Shown one piece after another: positions 7,513-16,381 of a stretch of 64,000 nucleotides of DNA. The position numbers and the translations under genes were made by a program. The notes below the pieces were generated by a model. That model was not told the origin of the DNA, did not search any database, and saw nothing but the letters and a program-made list of their open reading frames with translations. Source of the DNA: Bacteroidales bacterium (GTDB lineage Bacteria; Bacteroidota; Bacteroidia; Bacteroidales; Muribaculaceae); the NCBI GenBank assembly GCA_910575615.1, contig CAJTEX010000004.1, positions 99,261 to 163,260 on the forward strand. The letters are read 5' to 3'. Every line of letters begins with the position of its first letter. The first letter of the stretch is position 1.

Positions 7513-8025
7513 TCAATCATCGTCATGGTGCTTATGGTGTTTCTTGTGGTGTTTTTTATAATGCTTCATATAATGCTCTCTTTCTTTCTTGCGTTTCTTG
7601 GCCTGCTTTTTCAGATGTTTTTTGACATGTTTGTAGTAGTCTTCATAGAAGTCTTCCACATCATCGTCGTCGTAATCATAACCACCATACACCATCGCCC
7701 CATAGGGGACAGCATATAGCGGATAACTCTCAGCTACCGCCTTTCGGTAATGCCTGGCTGCCTTGCGGTATTCCTTGACAGCTTTCCGATAGTGTTTTCT
7801 TGCTGAACTTGCTCTCCCATAGTCAGGCACATATCCTGGCATAAGAGGGACATGGACGTGTGGCCGTGGAGGAGGGGCTACCATCACCGGATAATAAGTA
7901 GAGACATTGGATACATCCACGCCCACTCCGTCCGAACCTGCGTGAAGCGAGAAAAATGTCTGTGCATCCGACATCGGCGAGCCAAGGACTGCCACAGCCA
8001 TGCAGGCAATAATTGATTTTTTCAT
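7513..8025 (-). CDS. Secreted His/Lys-rich protein of unknown function
   Basis: A predicted secreted protein of 170 aa from the ATG at 8025 (another ATG lies at 8037; the MKKSIIACMAV start suits a signal peptide). The mature part has a proline/histidine segment (about 45-70), a Lys/Arg/Tyr helix with repeated HYRKAVKEYRKAARHYRKA units (about 75-100), an acidic Asp/Glu/Tyr patch (about 115-130) and a tail of alternating Lys and His ending in three Asp. The His-rich tail suggests binding of metal or polyanions, which is inference. The stop codon lies at the right edge of the island: the 9-bp duplication overlaps the end of this gene. Confidence 0.7.
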   Translation of the reverse strand: MKKSIIACMAVAVLGSPMSDAQTFFSLHAGSDGVGVDVSNVSTYYPVMVAPPPRPHVHVPLMPGYVPDYGRASSARKHYRKAVKEYRKAARHYRKAVAESYPLYAVPYGAMVYGGYDYDDDDVEDFYEDYYKHVKKHLKKQAKKRKKEREHYMKHYKKHHKKHHKHHDDD

Positions 8026-8360
8026 AATGGAGAACATTATCTTTTACAGTAGCGAAATATCACTTTGAGGGAAACGCCATCCCCAACAGAGCAGATACCT
8101 GTCTTTAATACAAATATTTCAGCCGATTTGTTCTGCACAGACTATGCACCACGGCCCTGCAGTCTACGCAAAACGGCAAAAGGCCCATAGTTACGCTCAA
8201 AAAGACATTGCGCCATCTCACGCCGCCCTGCGAAAAACTGCAGGTTGAGAGTTGGGTTGAGAGCTGGAGCCACTTTTTGTCCCGAAAATTTGGTTTATTC
8301 CACAGAAAATGTTAATTTTGCACCTCGAATTGTGTAAACAATAAAAAACAACATAGCGCT
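8026..8360. other. Non-coding stretch between divergent genes
   Basis: This 335-bp gap holds the rpmH promoter at its right end. The rest shows no ORF and no RNA that I can recognise. A tandem GGTTGAGAGTTG/GGTTGAGAGCTG duplication lies near 8242-8266. Confidence 0.6.
8289..8320 (+). promoter_or_regulatory. rpmH promoter
   Basis: TTTG (8289-8292), a 20-bp spacer and TAATTTTG (8313-8320) make a full Bacteroidota promoter 40 bp before the rpmH start codon. Confidence 0.8.
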
Positions 8361-8516
8361 ATGAAAAGAACTTATCAGCCTTCCAACCGCAAGAGAGTGA
8401 ACAAGCACGGTTTCCGTGAAAGAATGTCGACAGCTGATGGCCGCAAGGTCCTCGCCCGTCGTCGTGCCAAAGGCCGTGCCCGTCTTACAGTGTCCGACTC
8501 ACTCAGCCGCAAGTAA
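8361..8516 (+). CDS. rpmH: 50S ribosomal protein L34
   Basis: This 51-aa basic protein starts [18 protein letters not shown] and ends DSLSRK, the complete L34 signature. It sits in the large ribosomal subunit near the exit-tunnel end of 23S rRNA. It is monocistronic here, with its own promoter upstream and a strong terminator about 45 bp downstream. dnaA and rnpA are not beside it in this window. Confidence 0.97.
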   Translation: MKRTYQPSNRKRVNKHGFRERMSTADGRKVLARRRAKGRARLTVSDSLSRK

Positions 8517-8558
8517 TACTCTTCGGATTCAAAGTCAGGCATCCGGAGCCAGGCCTTG

Positions 8559-8614
8559 AAAAGCAACCGGCAACTATCCCTTGTGAATCAAGCGAAAGTT
8601 GCCGGTTGCTTTTT
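8559..8614. terminator. rpmH terminator
   Basis: GCAACCGGCAACT (8563-8575) and AGTTGCCGGTTGC (8597-8609) form a perfect 13-bp stem, followed by TTTTT on the + strand and preceded by AAAA, so it could also act on the minus strand. Confidence 0.9.
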
Positions 8615-8695
8615 CACGTATGAGGCCCGAACCTACAGGCTTATATGTTGTTCTTAATAATGGACTAATCGCAACAACATAAATATCAAACGCAT

Positions 8696-9154
8696 ATGAA
8701 CACAGGAGAAATCATCCCCGACAATCTGGGTATAGATGAAGAAGGACGAATGGTCACAGCCTCTGGAGACTACGCCAACACCCCTTTAATCATCTACTTT
8801 TACCCCAAAGACAATACTCCAGGATGCACCGCAGAGGCTTGTGCCTTGCGTGATGGCTACAAGAGGTTGCGGGAACTGGGCTACCAGGTAATCGGCATCA
8901 ACCGTGACACCCCGGCGTCTCATCTGAAATTCGCGGCCAAGCACGACTTGCCTTTCCCCTTGCTGACAGATGTCAGCGGCGAGGTCTGCGAAGCTTTCGG
9001 CGTATGGCAGATGAAGAAAATGTGTGGCCGCGAATATATGGGACTTGTGCGCACCACTTTCATAACCGACAACGACCATACAATAACCCATATTATCACA
9101 AAAGTCAACACCAAAGCCGCCGCCGAGCAGATTCTCGACATCCTCGGCAAGTAA
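8696..9154 (+). CDS. bcp: Thioredoxin-dependent thiol peroxidase (BCP/PrxQ-type peroxiredoxin)
   Basis: This 152-aa cytoplasmic peroxiredoxin reduces hydroperoxides using thioredoxin. The active-site stretch FYPKDNTPGCTAEACALRD carries the peroxidatic Cys at about 44 and the alpha-2 resolving Cys at about 49, as in atypical 2-Cys BCP. Arg in VRTTFI matches the conserved active-site arginine. The length is typical. It is a single gene ending at a terminator shared with glgP. Confidence 0.93.
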   Translation: MNTGEIIPDNLGIDEEGRMVTASGDYANTPLIIYFYPKDNTPGCTAEACALRDGYKRLRELGYQVIGINRDTPASHLKFAAKHDLPFPLLTDVSGEVCEAFGVWQMKKMCGREYMGLVRTTFITDNDHTITHIITKVNTKAAAEQILDILGK

Positions 9155-9177
9155 AACCGAAGCCATCGGCCAGAAAC

Positions 9178-9215
9178 AAAAAAATCCGCCCCCGTTTTCG
9201 GGAAGCGGATTTTTT
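9178..9215. terminator. Bidirectional terminator between bcp and glgP
   Basis: An A-rich run and TCCGC (9178-9189) pair with GCGGA and a T-run (9205-9215). Both strands end in a T-tract, as expected between convergent genes. Confidence 0.9.
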
Positions 9216-9236
9216 GTTTCGGTCACTGGCCCAGAA

Positions 9237-11792
9237 TCAGATCCAGCGAGTGTATGCGAAGTCCATTCGGTGGGGCAACGCGGGGTTGACCGGATAAAGA
9301 CGGTATCCGTAGCGGAACACGCCCGCATCCTTGAGTTTGGCATTGAGCTGGTATGTCAGCACGTTGCCTTCCTCTTTGATGACATCGAATGGTTTTGTGT
9401 AATGGAACTTGTCTTCGCCGTCCATCGACTTGTAGACCACGAGTTCGAGACCAAGGTCTTTGCCCAGTCCATTGGTGTCAACGATAGCGCGCACAGTGTA
9501 GTCCGTCCCGGTAGTGGAGTTGGCGACATCGGAGGTCTCGATGTCAAACACCTTGATTCCATCCCAAGCGGCAGCGACCTTCTCTTTCCAAGCCGCGATT
9601 TCCTTGGCCTTTGCATAGTTGTCGGCGGAGAGACGCTTGGTGCGGTCAGCCTCTTTGAGATAGAAGCGGTCGATATAGTCGTTGATCATTCGGGTCATCG
9701 TGAAATGAGGCGCGATCTTGGCGATGGAGCGTTTGATGTACTGCACCCATTCAGGAGAGTATCCCTTGGAGTTCTTCGCGTAGTAGAGGGGCACAATCTC
9801 ATTTTCGAGCATCGAATAGATTGTAGCGGCGTCGAGCTTGTCCTGCTGGCCCTGGTCGGTATAGGTACGCTTGTCGGTTAGGGCCCAGCCGGCATCCTCT
9901 GCAAAGCGGTATCCCTCATACCACCATCCGTCGAGCACTGAGAAGTTCAGCACACCGTTCATCTCTGCCTTCTCGCCGGAAGTTCCGGATGCTTCGAGGG
10001 GACGGGTCGGGGTATTGAGCCAGATATCGACTCCGGAAACGAGTCGCTTGGCGACAATCATATTGTAGTCTTCGAGGAAGATGATCTTGCCGAGGAATTC
10101 AGGCATACGCGAGATTTCCATGATACGCTTGATCAGGCCCTGGCCGGCAGCATCAGCAGGATGCGCCTTCCCGGAGAAGACAAACTGCACGGGGAACTGC
10201 TCGTTGTTGACAATCTTCGACAGGCGTTCGAGATCGGTGAAGAGAAGGTGGGCACGCTTGTAGGTCGCGAAGCGGCGCGCGAAACCGATGATGAGAGCGT
10301 TGGGGTTGATTTTGTCGACAATCTTCATCACCGATGAGGGATCGCCCTGGTTGGCAAGCCATTTTGCCTTGAAATCTTTCTTCACGAAATTGATGAACTT
10401 GTTTTTCATCGTCATTCGCATATTCCAGATTTCCTGGTCGGAGCATTTGAGGATGGCCTTCCAGTTGGCGGGATTGGCCTGGTTGTCAAACACCTCCTGG
10501 CCAAGTTTGTCGCCATAGAATTCTTTCCATTCAGAAGCGGCCCATGTAGGCATATGCACACCGTTGGTCACATAGCCGACGTGGCTTTCCTGCCAGTTGT
10601 AACCCTTCCAGATGCCGGCGAACATCTTCTTGGAGACCTCACCGTGCAGCCAGCTCACACCGTTTGCCTCTTGGCATGTGTTGAGGGCGAAGACGCTCAT
10701 CGAGAAACGCTCGTTGGTGTTGGGGTTCTCACGGCCCATGTTCATAAGGTCGTTCCAGGAGATACCGAGCTTGGCGGGGAAGCCACCCATGTATTTGCCG
10801 AAAAGGCCTTCATCGAAGTAGTCGTGGCCGGCAGGCACAGGGGTGTGGACGGTATAAAGGCTTGATGCGCGCACCAGTTCGAGCGCGACTTGGAAGTCGA
10901 GATGCTGCTCCTGCACGAAATCGACAAGACGCTGCAGGTTGAGCAGGGCGGCATGGCCCTCGTTGCAGTGGAACAGGTCGCTCTTGATGCCGAGTTTCTT
11001 GAGCATCAGCACACCACCGATACCGAGCAGGTATTCCTGCTTGATACGGTTTTCCCAGTCGCCGCCGTAGAGCTTGTGGGTGATGGGGCGGTCAAACTCC
11101 GAGTTCATCTCGAAGTCAGTGTCCATCAGATAGAGATTCATACGGCCGACATTGACGCGCCACACATGGCTGTAAATGATTCGGTCGTGGTAGGGCACCT
11201 CAAGAATCATCGGACGGCCCGACTCCTCCATAACCTGCTCGATGGGGAGCTGGTTGAAGTTCTGGGGCTCATAATTTGCAATCTGCTGGCCATCCACGCT
11301 GAGTGTCTGCGAGAAGTAGCCGTAACGATAAAGGAAGCCGACAGCTGTCATGGGCACGCGTGAGTCGGAAGCCTCCTTGATATAGTCGCCGGCAAGCACA
11401 CCGAGGCCGCCGGAGTAGATTTTCAAGGCGTTGCAAAGGCCATACTCCATAGAGAAGTATGCCACTGAAGGCAAATCGTCACGCATCGGTTTTGCCATGT
11501 ATTCCTTGAACATAGAATACACATGCTCGATGCGTTCCATCATTTTTTTGTCGGCGATGACCTCCTCGAGGCGCTCAGAAGACAACTGCTGGAGGAGCAT
11601 CACGGGGTTTTCACCGGTAGCGCGCCAAAGCTCCACATCGAGGTCGTGGAAGACTGCCTTGGCTTCGCTGTTCCAAACCCACCAAAGATTTTTGGCGATC
11701 TCTTCAAGAGACTTGAGTTTAGAGGGGAGGTCGGATTTCACTGTAATGTCACGCCAGACGGGGACATTAGTGTTGCTGACTTGAAGTTTCAT
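9237..11792 (-). CDS. glgP: Alpha-glucan phosphorylase (GT35)
   Basis: It releases glucose-1-phosphate from glycogen or maltodextrin using phosphate and PLP. It is of the shorter bacterial/archaeal type with an N-terminal DUF3417-like segment (about 1-110), then [19 protein letters not shown]. The PLP-lysine motif [14 protein letters not shown] sits at about 600-613 (Lys about 608). The ATG at 11792 (MKLQVSN) was chosen over an upstream in-frame start; it leaves 851 aa. It lies 85 bp after the glycogen synthase gene on the same strand, and the two probably form a glycogen operon. Confidence 0.93.
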   Translation of the reverse strand: MKLQVSNTNVPVWRDITVKSDLPSKLKSLEEIAKNLWWVWNSEAKAVFHDLDVELWRATGENPVMLLQQLSSERLEEVIADKKMMERIEHVYSMFKEYMAKPMRDDLPSVAYFSMEYGLCNALKIYSGGLGVLAGDYIKEASDSRVPMTAVGFLYRYGYFSQTLSVDGQQIANYEPQNFNQLPIEQVMEESGRPMILEVPYHDRIIYSHVWRVNVGRMNLYLMDTDFEMNSEFDRPITHKLYGGDWENRIKQEYLLGIGGVLMLKKLGIKSDLFHCNEGHAALLNLQRLVDFVQEQHLDFQVALELVRASSLYTVHTPVPAGHDYFDEGLFGKYMGGFPAKLGISWNDLMNMGRENPNTNERFSMSVFALNTCQEANGVSWLHGEVSKKMFAGIWKGYNWQESHVGYVTNGVHMPTWAASEWKEFYGDKLGQEVFDNQANPANWKAILKCSDQEIWNMRMTMKNKFINFVKKDFKAKWLANQGDPSSVMKIVDKINPNALIIGFARRFATYKRAHLLFTDLERLSKIVNNEQFPVQFVFSGKAHPADAAGQGLIKRIMEISRMPEFLGKIIFLEDYNMIVAKRLVSGVDIWLNTPTRPLEASGTSGEKAEMNGVLNFSVLDGWWYEGYRFAEDAGWALTDKRTYTDQGQQDKLDAATIYSMLENEIVPLYYAKNSKGYSPEWVQYIKRSIAKIAPHFTMTRMINDYIDRFYLKEADRTKRLSADNYAKAKEIAAWKEKVAAAWDGIKVFDIETSDVANSTTGTDYTVRAIVDTNGLGKDLGLELVVYKSMDGEDKFHYTKPFDVIKEEGNVLTYQLNAKLKDAGVFRYGYRLYPVNPALPHRMDFAYTRWI

Positions 11793-11877
11793 GTAGTGAG
11801 ATGGTGTATAGTTTTGTGTGATTGTTTTTATATAGATGAATGTAATCTCTCGTTGCGTCACCTGTTGTCAGATCGCG

Positions 11878-13557
11878 TCAGCCATGGAGTTGCTCGTCAC
11901 GCCGCTTGTCTGCGGCCGCGAGCGCCATACGGAAGGCATCGACATAATAGGTGATGAAATAATCCCATTCGGCTTTTGACGCAGTCTCCCTGGCGGCAGC
12001 GGAATCCGCGGCAATCACATCGGGGGATGCAGTCGACATCGACAACATCGAATCAGCCAAAGCTTTCACGACTTCATGATAGTTTGAGTCGTTGTGAGGA
12101 ATCACGACAACGCCGCTTTTGTCAAATCCATTCTGTCCGGAAGAAAGCACCCATTGGCCGAATCCGGAAAGAGATGTAGTGACAGTGGGAACGCCAAACG
12201 CGACGCTTTCCAGAGGTGTATATCCCCATGGCTCGTAATATGACGGGAACACCGTCAGGTCAAGCCCAGCGAGTATGTCATAGTATGACATATCCAGTAT
12301 TCCGTCATTGCCAGTGAGGTAACAGGGGACGTAGACCACCTGCACCTTGGATTCCCCGTTTGTGGAATTGAACCCGAGCTGACGGACACGATTCAATATG
12401 ACATCATCATCAGGATTGTTGAGATCATGGGTTATCACAGGCTCGGCCAAAGGCGAGGCAGGCATATCTAAATCCGCATCCATCGCCTCCTTCAAATCAG
12501 CCCTCGGAGCCTTGGGCCACGCTGGCACCAATATATATAGGAGAAGATTCCGCGAGGGAGCCATGTCTTTGATCATCCGCGCAGCATCCAGGAAGGCATC
12601 TATACCTTTGTTGCGGAACTCGCAGCGGCCCGAAGTGGCCACAACAAATGTGTCATCGGGCAACTCGCGTCCACACAGCTTAGAGCCGACGTTGAGCATA
12701 GCCTTGCGTGCAGCCTGACGCGCACGCTTCTGACGTATTTTCGTTGGAGCCCAATCTGCCGGGAAACCATTAGGGGTGACTACATCTGGGCGGCGATCAA
12801 GAAGTTGCTCACATTCGGCAGCAGTGACATCGCTGACCGTGGTGAAACAGTCTGCGGCATGGGCGGCGGCCTTCTCAAGGGAGTGCTTCGACTCTATGTT
12901 CAGCTCACGAGCCATCTGGTCTCCGTTGTAACCGGGGAGATAATCATACAGAGGCTTGCCGTTGCCACAAATGCTTCGTCCTATGGATGTGGCGTGGGTC
13001 GTGAAGATGGTTCCCACGAATGGCACCTTCCATTTGGTGTACAGAAGCCCCATGCCGGTGGTCCACTCATCAAAATGGGCCAGGACATTCTTATGGCGCA
13101 TACGCTTGTAAGAGCATATGCTCTCGATGACAGCTCCGGCAGCAAGCGCGAACGCGCATCCTTCGTCATAGTCACCATAGGCATACAGGGAATCCACGCC
13201 GAAGCGCGCCCACATTTCACCATAATAATAATCCTTTAGCCTGTACATACCCTGGAAATTGACCAGAATCACTATCGGCTTGCCGGGTATGTTCCATCTG
13301 CCTACTCTCACAGACACACCTTCAGGAAGAAGGGCTTTGTCGCGCCAAGGCTTGAGAAGAGATGGCACCTCCGAGAAATAAGGGGAGGGATTGTCTTCGG
13401 TCCAGACATCAGGGCCGATGAATATCGTTTTATCTTTGTATAGATTCTGGAGAGTCTGGGCTTTTGTAGATAAAACGGTATAAATACCTCCTATTTTATT
13501 ACAAACCTCCCAGCTCGTCTCAAAAATCATATCAAGATTCACGGGGTCAAACTTCAT
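11878..13557 (-). CDS. Glycogen synthase, GT3 family
   Basis: A 559-aa glycosyltransferase of the eukaryote-like GT3 family, which elongates alpha-1,4-glucan from UDP- or ADP-glucose. The N-terminus has the family start FETSWEVCNKIGGIYTVL. Further motifs are FTTHATSIGRS and, near residue 440, SYYEPWGYTPLES, which contains the catalytic glutamates. GT3 rather than GT5 (GlgA) is usual for Bacteroidota. It is first in a two-gene unit with glgP and has its own promoter about 40 bp upstream. Sugar-nucleotide preference cannot be read from sequence. Confidence 0.9.
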   Translation of the reverse strand: MKFDPVNLDMIFETSWEVCNKIGGIYTVLSTKAQTLQNLYKDKTIFIGPDVWTEDNPSPYFSEVPSLLKPWRDKALLPEGVSVRVGRWNIPGKPIVILVNFQGMYRLKDYYYGEMWARFGVDSLYAYGDYDEGCAFALAAGAVIESICSYKRMRHKNVLAHFDEWTTGMGLLYTKWKVPFVGTIFTTHATSIGRSICGNGKPLYDYLPGYNGDQMARELNIESKHSLEKAAAHAADCFTTVSDVTAAECEQLLDRRPDVVTPNGFPADWAPTKIRQKRARQAARKAMLNVGSKLCGRELPDDTFVVATSGRCEFRNKGIDAFLDAARMIKDMAPSRNLLLYILVPAWPKAPRADLKEAMDADLDMPASPLAEPVITHDLNNPDDDVILNRVRQLGFNSTNGESKVQVVYVPCYLTGNDGILDMSYYDILAGLDLTVFPSYYEPWGYTPLESVAFGVPTVTTSLSGFGQWVLSSGQNGFDKSGVVVIPHNDSNYHEVVKALADSMLSMSTASPDVIAADSAAARETASKAEWDYFITYYVDAFRMALAAADKRRDEQLHG

Positions 13558-13598
13558 ATGGAAAATTCAGTTTGTTGTAAATTGTCCTGTTTAGGGTG

Positions 13599-13631
13599 CA
13601 AAGGTAATCATTATTTTCTCATTAATGCAAA
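13599..13631 (-). promoter_or_regulatory. Promoter of the glycogen synthase-glgP unit
   Basis: On the minus strand, TTTG (13628-13631), a 21-bp spacer and TACCTTTG (13599-13606) match the Bacteroidota consensus. Confidence 0.75.
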
Positions 13632-13700
13632 TTTTATCCATAAAAATCCCAATCCTGTAATAAAATAATGCTACCGAAATTCACAAAATATTCCGATTTA

Positions 13701-13732
13701 TTTGTTTTTTCGGGCGGTTTTCGTTAATTTTG
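13701..13732 (+). promoter_or_regulatory. Promoter of the HIRAN/LuxR genes
   Basis: TTTG (13701-13704), 20 bp, TAATTTTG (13725-13732). It reads toward the HIRAN gene, leaving a leader of about 110 nt. Confidence 0.75.
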
Positions 13733-13845
13733 GAGTTGAAATCATAAAGATATACGGACTAAATAAAAAATATTTTCATTTATCCGTATTTGTTTTTCGT
13801 TTTTAAATCGAGCCTTCAACACGGCGTCGCCTTTGCAGCAAAAAA

Positions 13846-14202
13846 ATGATGAACAGAGACAGAGTCTATTTTCTTGACACATATGTCGCGGGGCGTCTCT
13901 ACGGAGATGCCGACCTGGCGTGGCCCCACCTAAGGGTCGGGCAAAGAATATCGCTTGTCAGGGAAGACGACAACGAGAAAGACCCTGGCGCGATTGCGTT
14001 GCACGTACGATATGGGGACGAGACGGCAAAGCTCGGCTATGTCCCGCTGCGGAAAAACCAACCGCTGGCCTTGTTGCTTGACATGGGATGGGGAGAGGCA
14101 TTTGAAGCAACCATATCCAAGCTTGACCCCACAGCCACATACGACCGCCAGATTGGCGTCACAATCAGAATATTAAGAAACAACAGATATGGGAAGCCCT
14201 GA
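13846..14202 (+). CDS. HIRAN domain protein
   Basis: A 118-aa protein that is almost entirely a HIRAN domain (about 8-110): TYVAGRLYGD, then GQRISLVREDDNEKDPGAIAL and KLGYVPLRKN. HIRAN domains in HLTF/Rad5-type enzymes bind DNA 3' ends, while stand-alone bacterial copies are largely uncharacterised. Its last 14 bp overlap the start of the hemerythrin-LuxR gene, so the two are probably translated together. The domain call is sound. A role in DNA damage or redox response is a guess from context. Confidence 0.85.
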   Translation: MMNRDRVYFLDTYVAGRLYGDADLAWPHLRVGQRISLVREDDNEKDPGAIALHVRYGDETAKLGYVPLRKNQPLALLLDMGWGEAFEATISKLDPTATYDRQIGVTIRILRNNRYGKP

Positions 14203-15214
14203 CTCCAGCACGACAGCATTTTGTTACAGCCCGACGCAGACCATGCGCTCGATAATCTCAGACAACTCATTGCTGCTCATGGCATTGAGCCGTTTCGGCA
14301 TACCATTGGGATTTGGCGACAAGACCGTGGAACAAGTATGTATGGACCAAGGCATAGACTGCTCCACATTCCTGACGGTCGCAGATTACATATCCGGCCA
14401 CGCATATTCACCTGACGACATCGACCTCGAACAGCTGATGGCGTATCTGAAAAAGGCTCACAGCTACTTCCTCGACTTCCAGCTGCCAATGATACGCCGC
14501 AAACTGCTCGAAGCCATCGATATTTCAGGCGTTGACTCTATCGGCTTTCTCATTTTAAGGTTTTACGACGATTACGCTACAGAAGTACGCACCCATATGG
14601 AAGTGGAGAATGACCACGTGTTTCCATATGTCGCAGCCTTGCTCGAAGGGACTCTTGACAAGAATTTCTCAATCGAGTCTTACGCCAAAGGCCATGCCCA
14701 CATTTCACCCAAGCTCCAGGAGTTGAAAGACATCATCGTGAGATATTACCCGGAGAATTCCAATGACCTGCTGACATCCGCCCTGTTTGACATCATCACC
14801 TGCGAGCAAGACCTGAGCGCACACTGCATGGCAGAGGACGACCTGTTCATACCGGCTGTGAGCCGCCTGGAAAAGAAAATTGAAACCGAGGAAATAAAAA
14901 AGATCTCCGAGGAAAGAAGTGCGCCCGATGAGGACATCGACGCCAAGTCATCCGACAACACAGACTCAACAACAGACGCGGAAAAGCTCAGCACACTCTC
15001 TGAAAGGGAAAAAGAGATTGTGTGTCTCATCGCCAAAGGATTGACCAACAAGGAAATCGCGAGCCAGCTGTACCTGTCGGTCCACACCGTGGCGACTCAC
15101 CGGCGCAACATAAGCGGCAAACTGCGCATCCATTCACCTGCCGGCCTGACGATCTTCGCGATAGTCAACGGCTTGCTGCCAATCGCTGATATTCCACGTT
15201 CCAGAATCCAATGA
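14189..15214 (+). CDS. Hemerythrin-like/LuxR-type transcriptional regulator
   Basis: A 341-aa regulator. Residues about 85-235 contain His and Glu spacings of a hemerythrin-like diiron fold (KAHSYFLDF, THMEVENDHVFP, GHAHISP, HCMAEDDLFIP). An acidic linker rich in Asp and Ser follows, then a LuxR-type HTH at about 268-330 (LSEREKEIVCLIAKGLTNKEIA, HTVATHRRNISGKL). A diiron site would suit sensing of oxygen, NO or peroxide, which is inference. The start at 14189 overlaps the HIRAN gene. The ATG at 14243 (MRSIISDNS) is an alternative and would remove the overlap. Confidence 0.85.
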   Translation: MGSPDSSTTAFCYSPTQTMRSIISDNSLLLMALSRFGIPLGFGDKTVEQVCMDQGIDCSTFLTVADYISGHAYSPDDIDLEQLMAYLKKAHSYFLDFQLPMIRRKLLEAIDISGVDSIGFLILRFYDDYATEVRTHMEVENDHVFPYVAALLEGTLDKNFSIESYAKGHAHISPKLQELKDIIVRYYPENSNDLLTSALFDIITCEQDLSAHCMAEDDLFIPAVSRLEKKIETEEIKKISEERSAPDEDIDAKSSDNTDSTTDAEKLSTLSEREKEIVCLIAKGLTNKEIASQLYLSVHTVATHRRNISGKLRIHSPAGLTIFAIVNGLLPIADIPRSRIQ

Positions 15215-15262
15215 AACAAAGGCATCGACAGATGTCTCCTCCCTTCACAACTCCGATTCCCC

Positions 15263-16381
15263 ATGAAATTCGCAGACATACCAGGCCACGAACCCACCAA
15301 GGAACGCCTCCGGGCAATGGCCGACAATGACCGGCTTCCACACGCGATTATAATCGAGGGCCCTCCCGGAATCGGGAAATTCGCCATCGCACGCGCTGCC
15401 GCCCAATACATACACTGCACCAACCGCAACAACGGCGATTCCTGCGGACGATGTCCGTCATGTGTGCAGCACCAATCATTCAACCATATCGACACCATAT
15501 ATTCCTTTCCGGTGTTGAAATCGGCCGGAGGTGCCGTCAGCGACGATTTTATGCCGCTATGGAAGGAATTCCTTGGCGAAAGCCCGTATATGGATTTTGA
15601 ATTGTGGCAGAAAATGCTCGGCAATCCAAACGGGCAACCCGTCATATACGTCGACGAGTCTCAGGAAATCATACGCAAACTTTCATTCACCTCCCATGGC
15701 TCTTCCTGCAAGATCGTCTTGATGTGGTTGCCTGAGAAGATGAACATTCAATGCGCCAACAAGCTTCTCAAACTGATAGAGGAACCATTGCCTGGCGTGA
15801 AATTCATATTCGTGTCAAACAAACCAGGCGAGATACTGCCCACCATATATTCGCGTCTCCAGCGCATAGAGACAAGACGACTCGCCGACAGCGAGGTGGC
15901 CCAACGTCTGCAATCCGAAAACGGCATGGGCACGGAAGACGCCATGGCTCTGGCGCATCTTGCAAGCGGCAGCATGCTGTCTGCCCAAAAAGCCCTGTCT
16001 GCAAATGGCGAAAACCAGGATTTCCTTGCTTTGTTCCAGAAACTAATGAGGCTTGCTTACCAGCGTAAGATTGGATTGCTCAAGAAATGGAGCCAGGACG
16101 CAGCAGCATTGGGACGAGAGCCTGCGGCCCGGTTCTGCGCATACTGCCAGCGACAGGTTCGTGAGAACTTCATCGCCAACCTGAAAATTGCCCAGTTGAA
16201 TTACCTCAACCGTGAGGAGCTTGCGTTCAGCCGTAATTTTTCACCATTCATCAACGAAAAAAATGTCGAGCAACTCTCCAGACTGTTCAACGAGGCCCGC
16301 GAGGATATCACGGCAAACGGCAACGGGAAAATCATATTTTTCGACGTGGCCGTGAAGGTAATTCTGCTTTTGAAAAGATGA
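15263..16381 (+). CDS. holB: DNA polymerase III subunit delta'
   Basis: Clamp-loader subunit of 372 aa. The AAA+ N-terminus starts FADIPGHEPTKERL. A P-loop-like GPPGIGKF occupies about 33-40, with Phe replacing the usual Thr/Ser after Lys, as expected of a delta' subunit that does not hydrolyse ATP. Zinc-finger cysteines lie at about 52, 61, 64 and 67. CANKLLKLIEEP is the conserved sensor region. It overlaps the next gene by 4 bp (ATGA), so the two are translationally coupled. Confidence 0.9.
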   Translation: MKFADIPGHEPTKERLRAMADNDRLPHAIIIEGPPGIGKFAIARAAAQYIHCTNRNNGDSCGRCPSCVQHQSFNHIDTIYSFPVLKSAGGAVSDDFMPLWKEFLGESPYMDFELWQKMLGNPNGQPVIYVDESQEIIRKLSFTSHGSSCKIVLMWLPEKMNIQCANKLLKLIEEPLPGVKFIFVSNKPGEILPTIYSRLQRIETRRLADSEVAQRLQSENGMGTEDAMALAHLASGSMLSAQKALSANGENQDFLALFQKLMRLAYQRKIGLLKKWSQDAAALGREPAARFCAYCQRQVRENFIANLKIAQLNYLNREELAFSRNFSPFINEKNVEQLSRLFNEAREDITANGNGKIIFFDVAVKVILLLKR

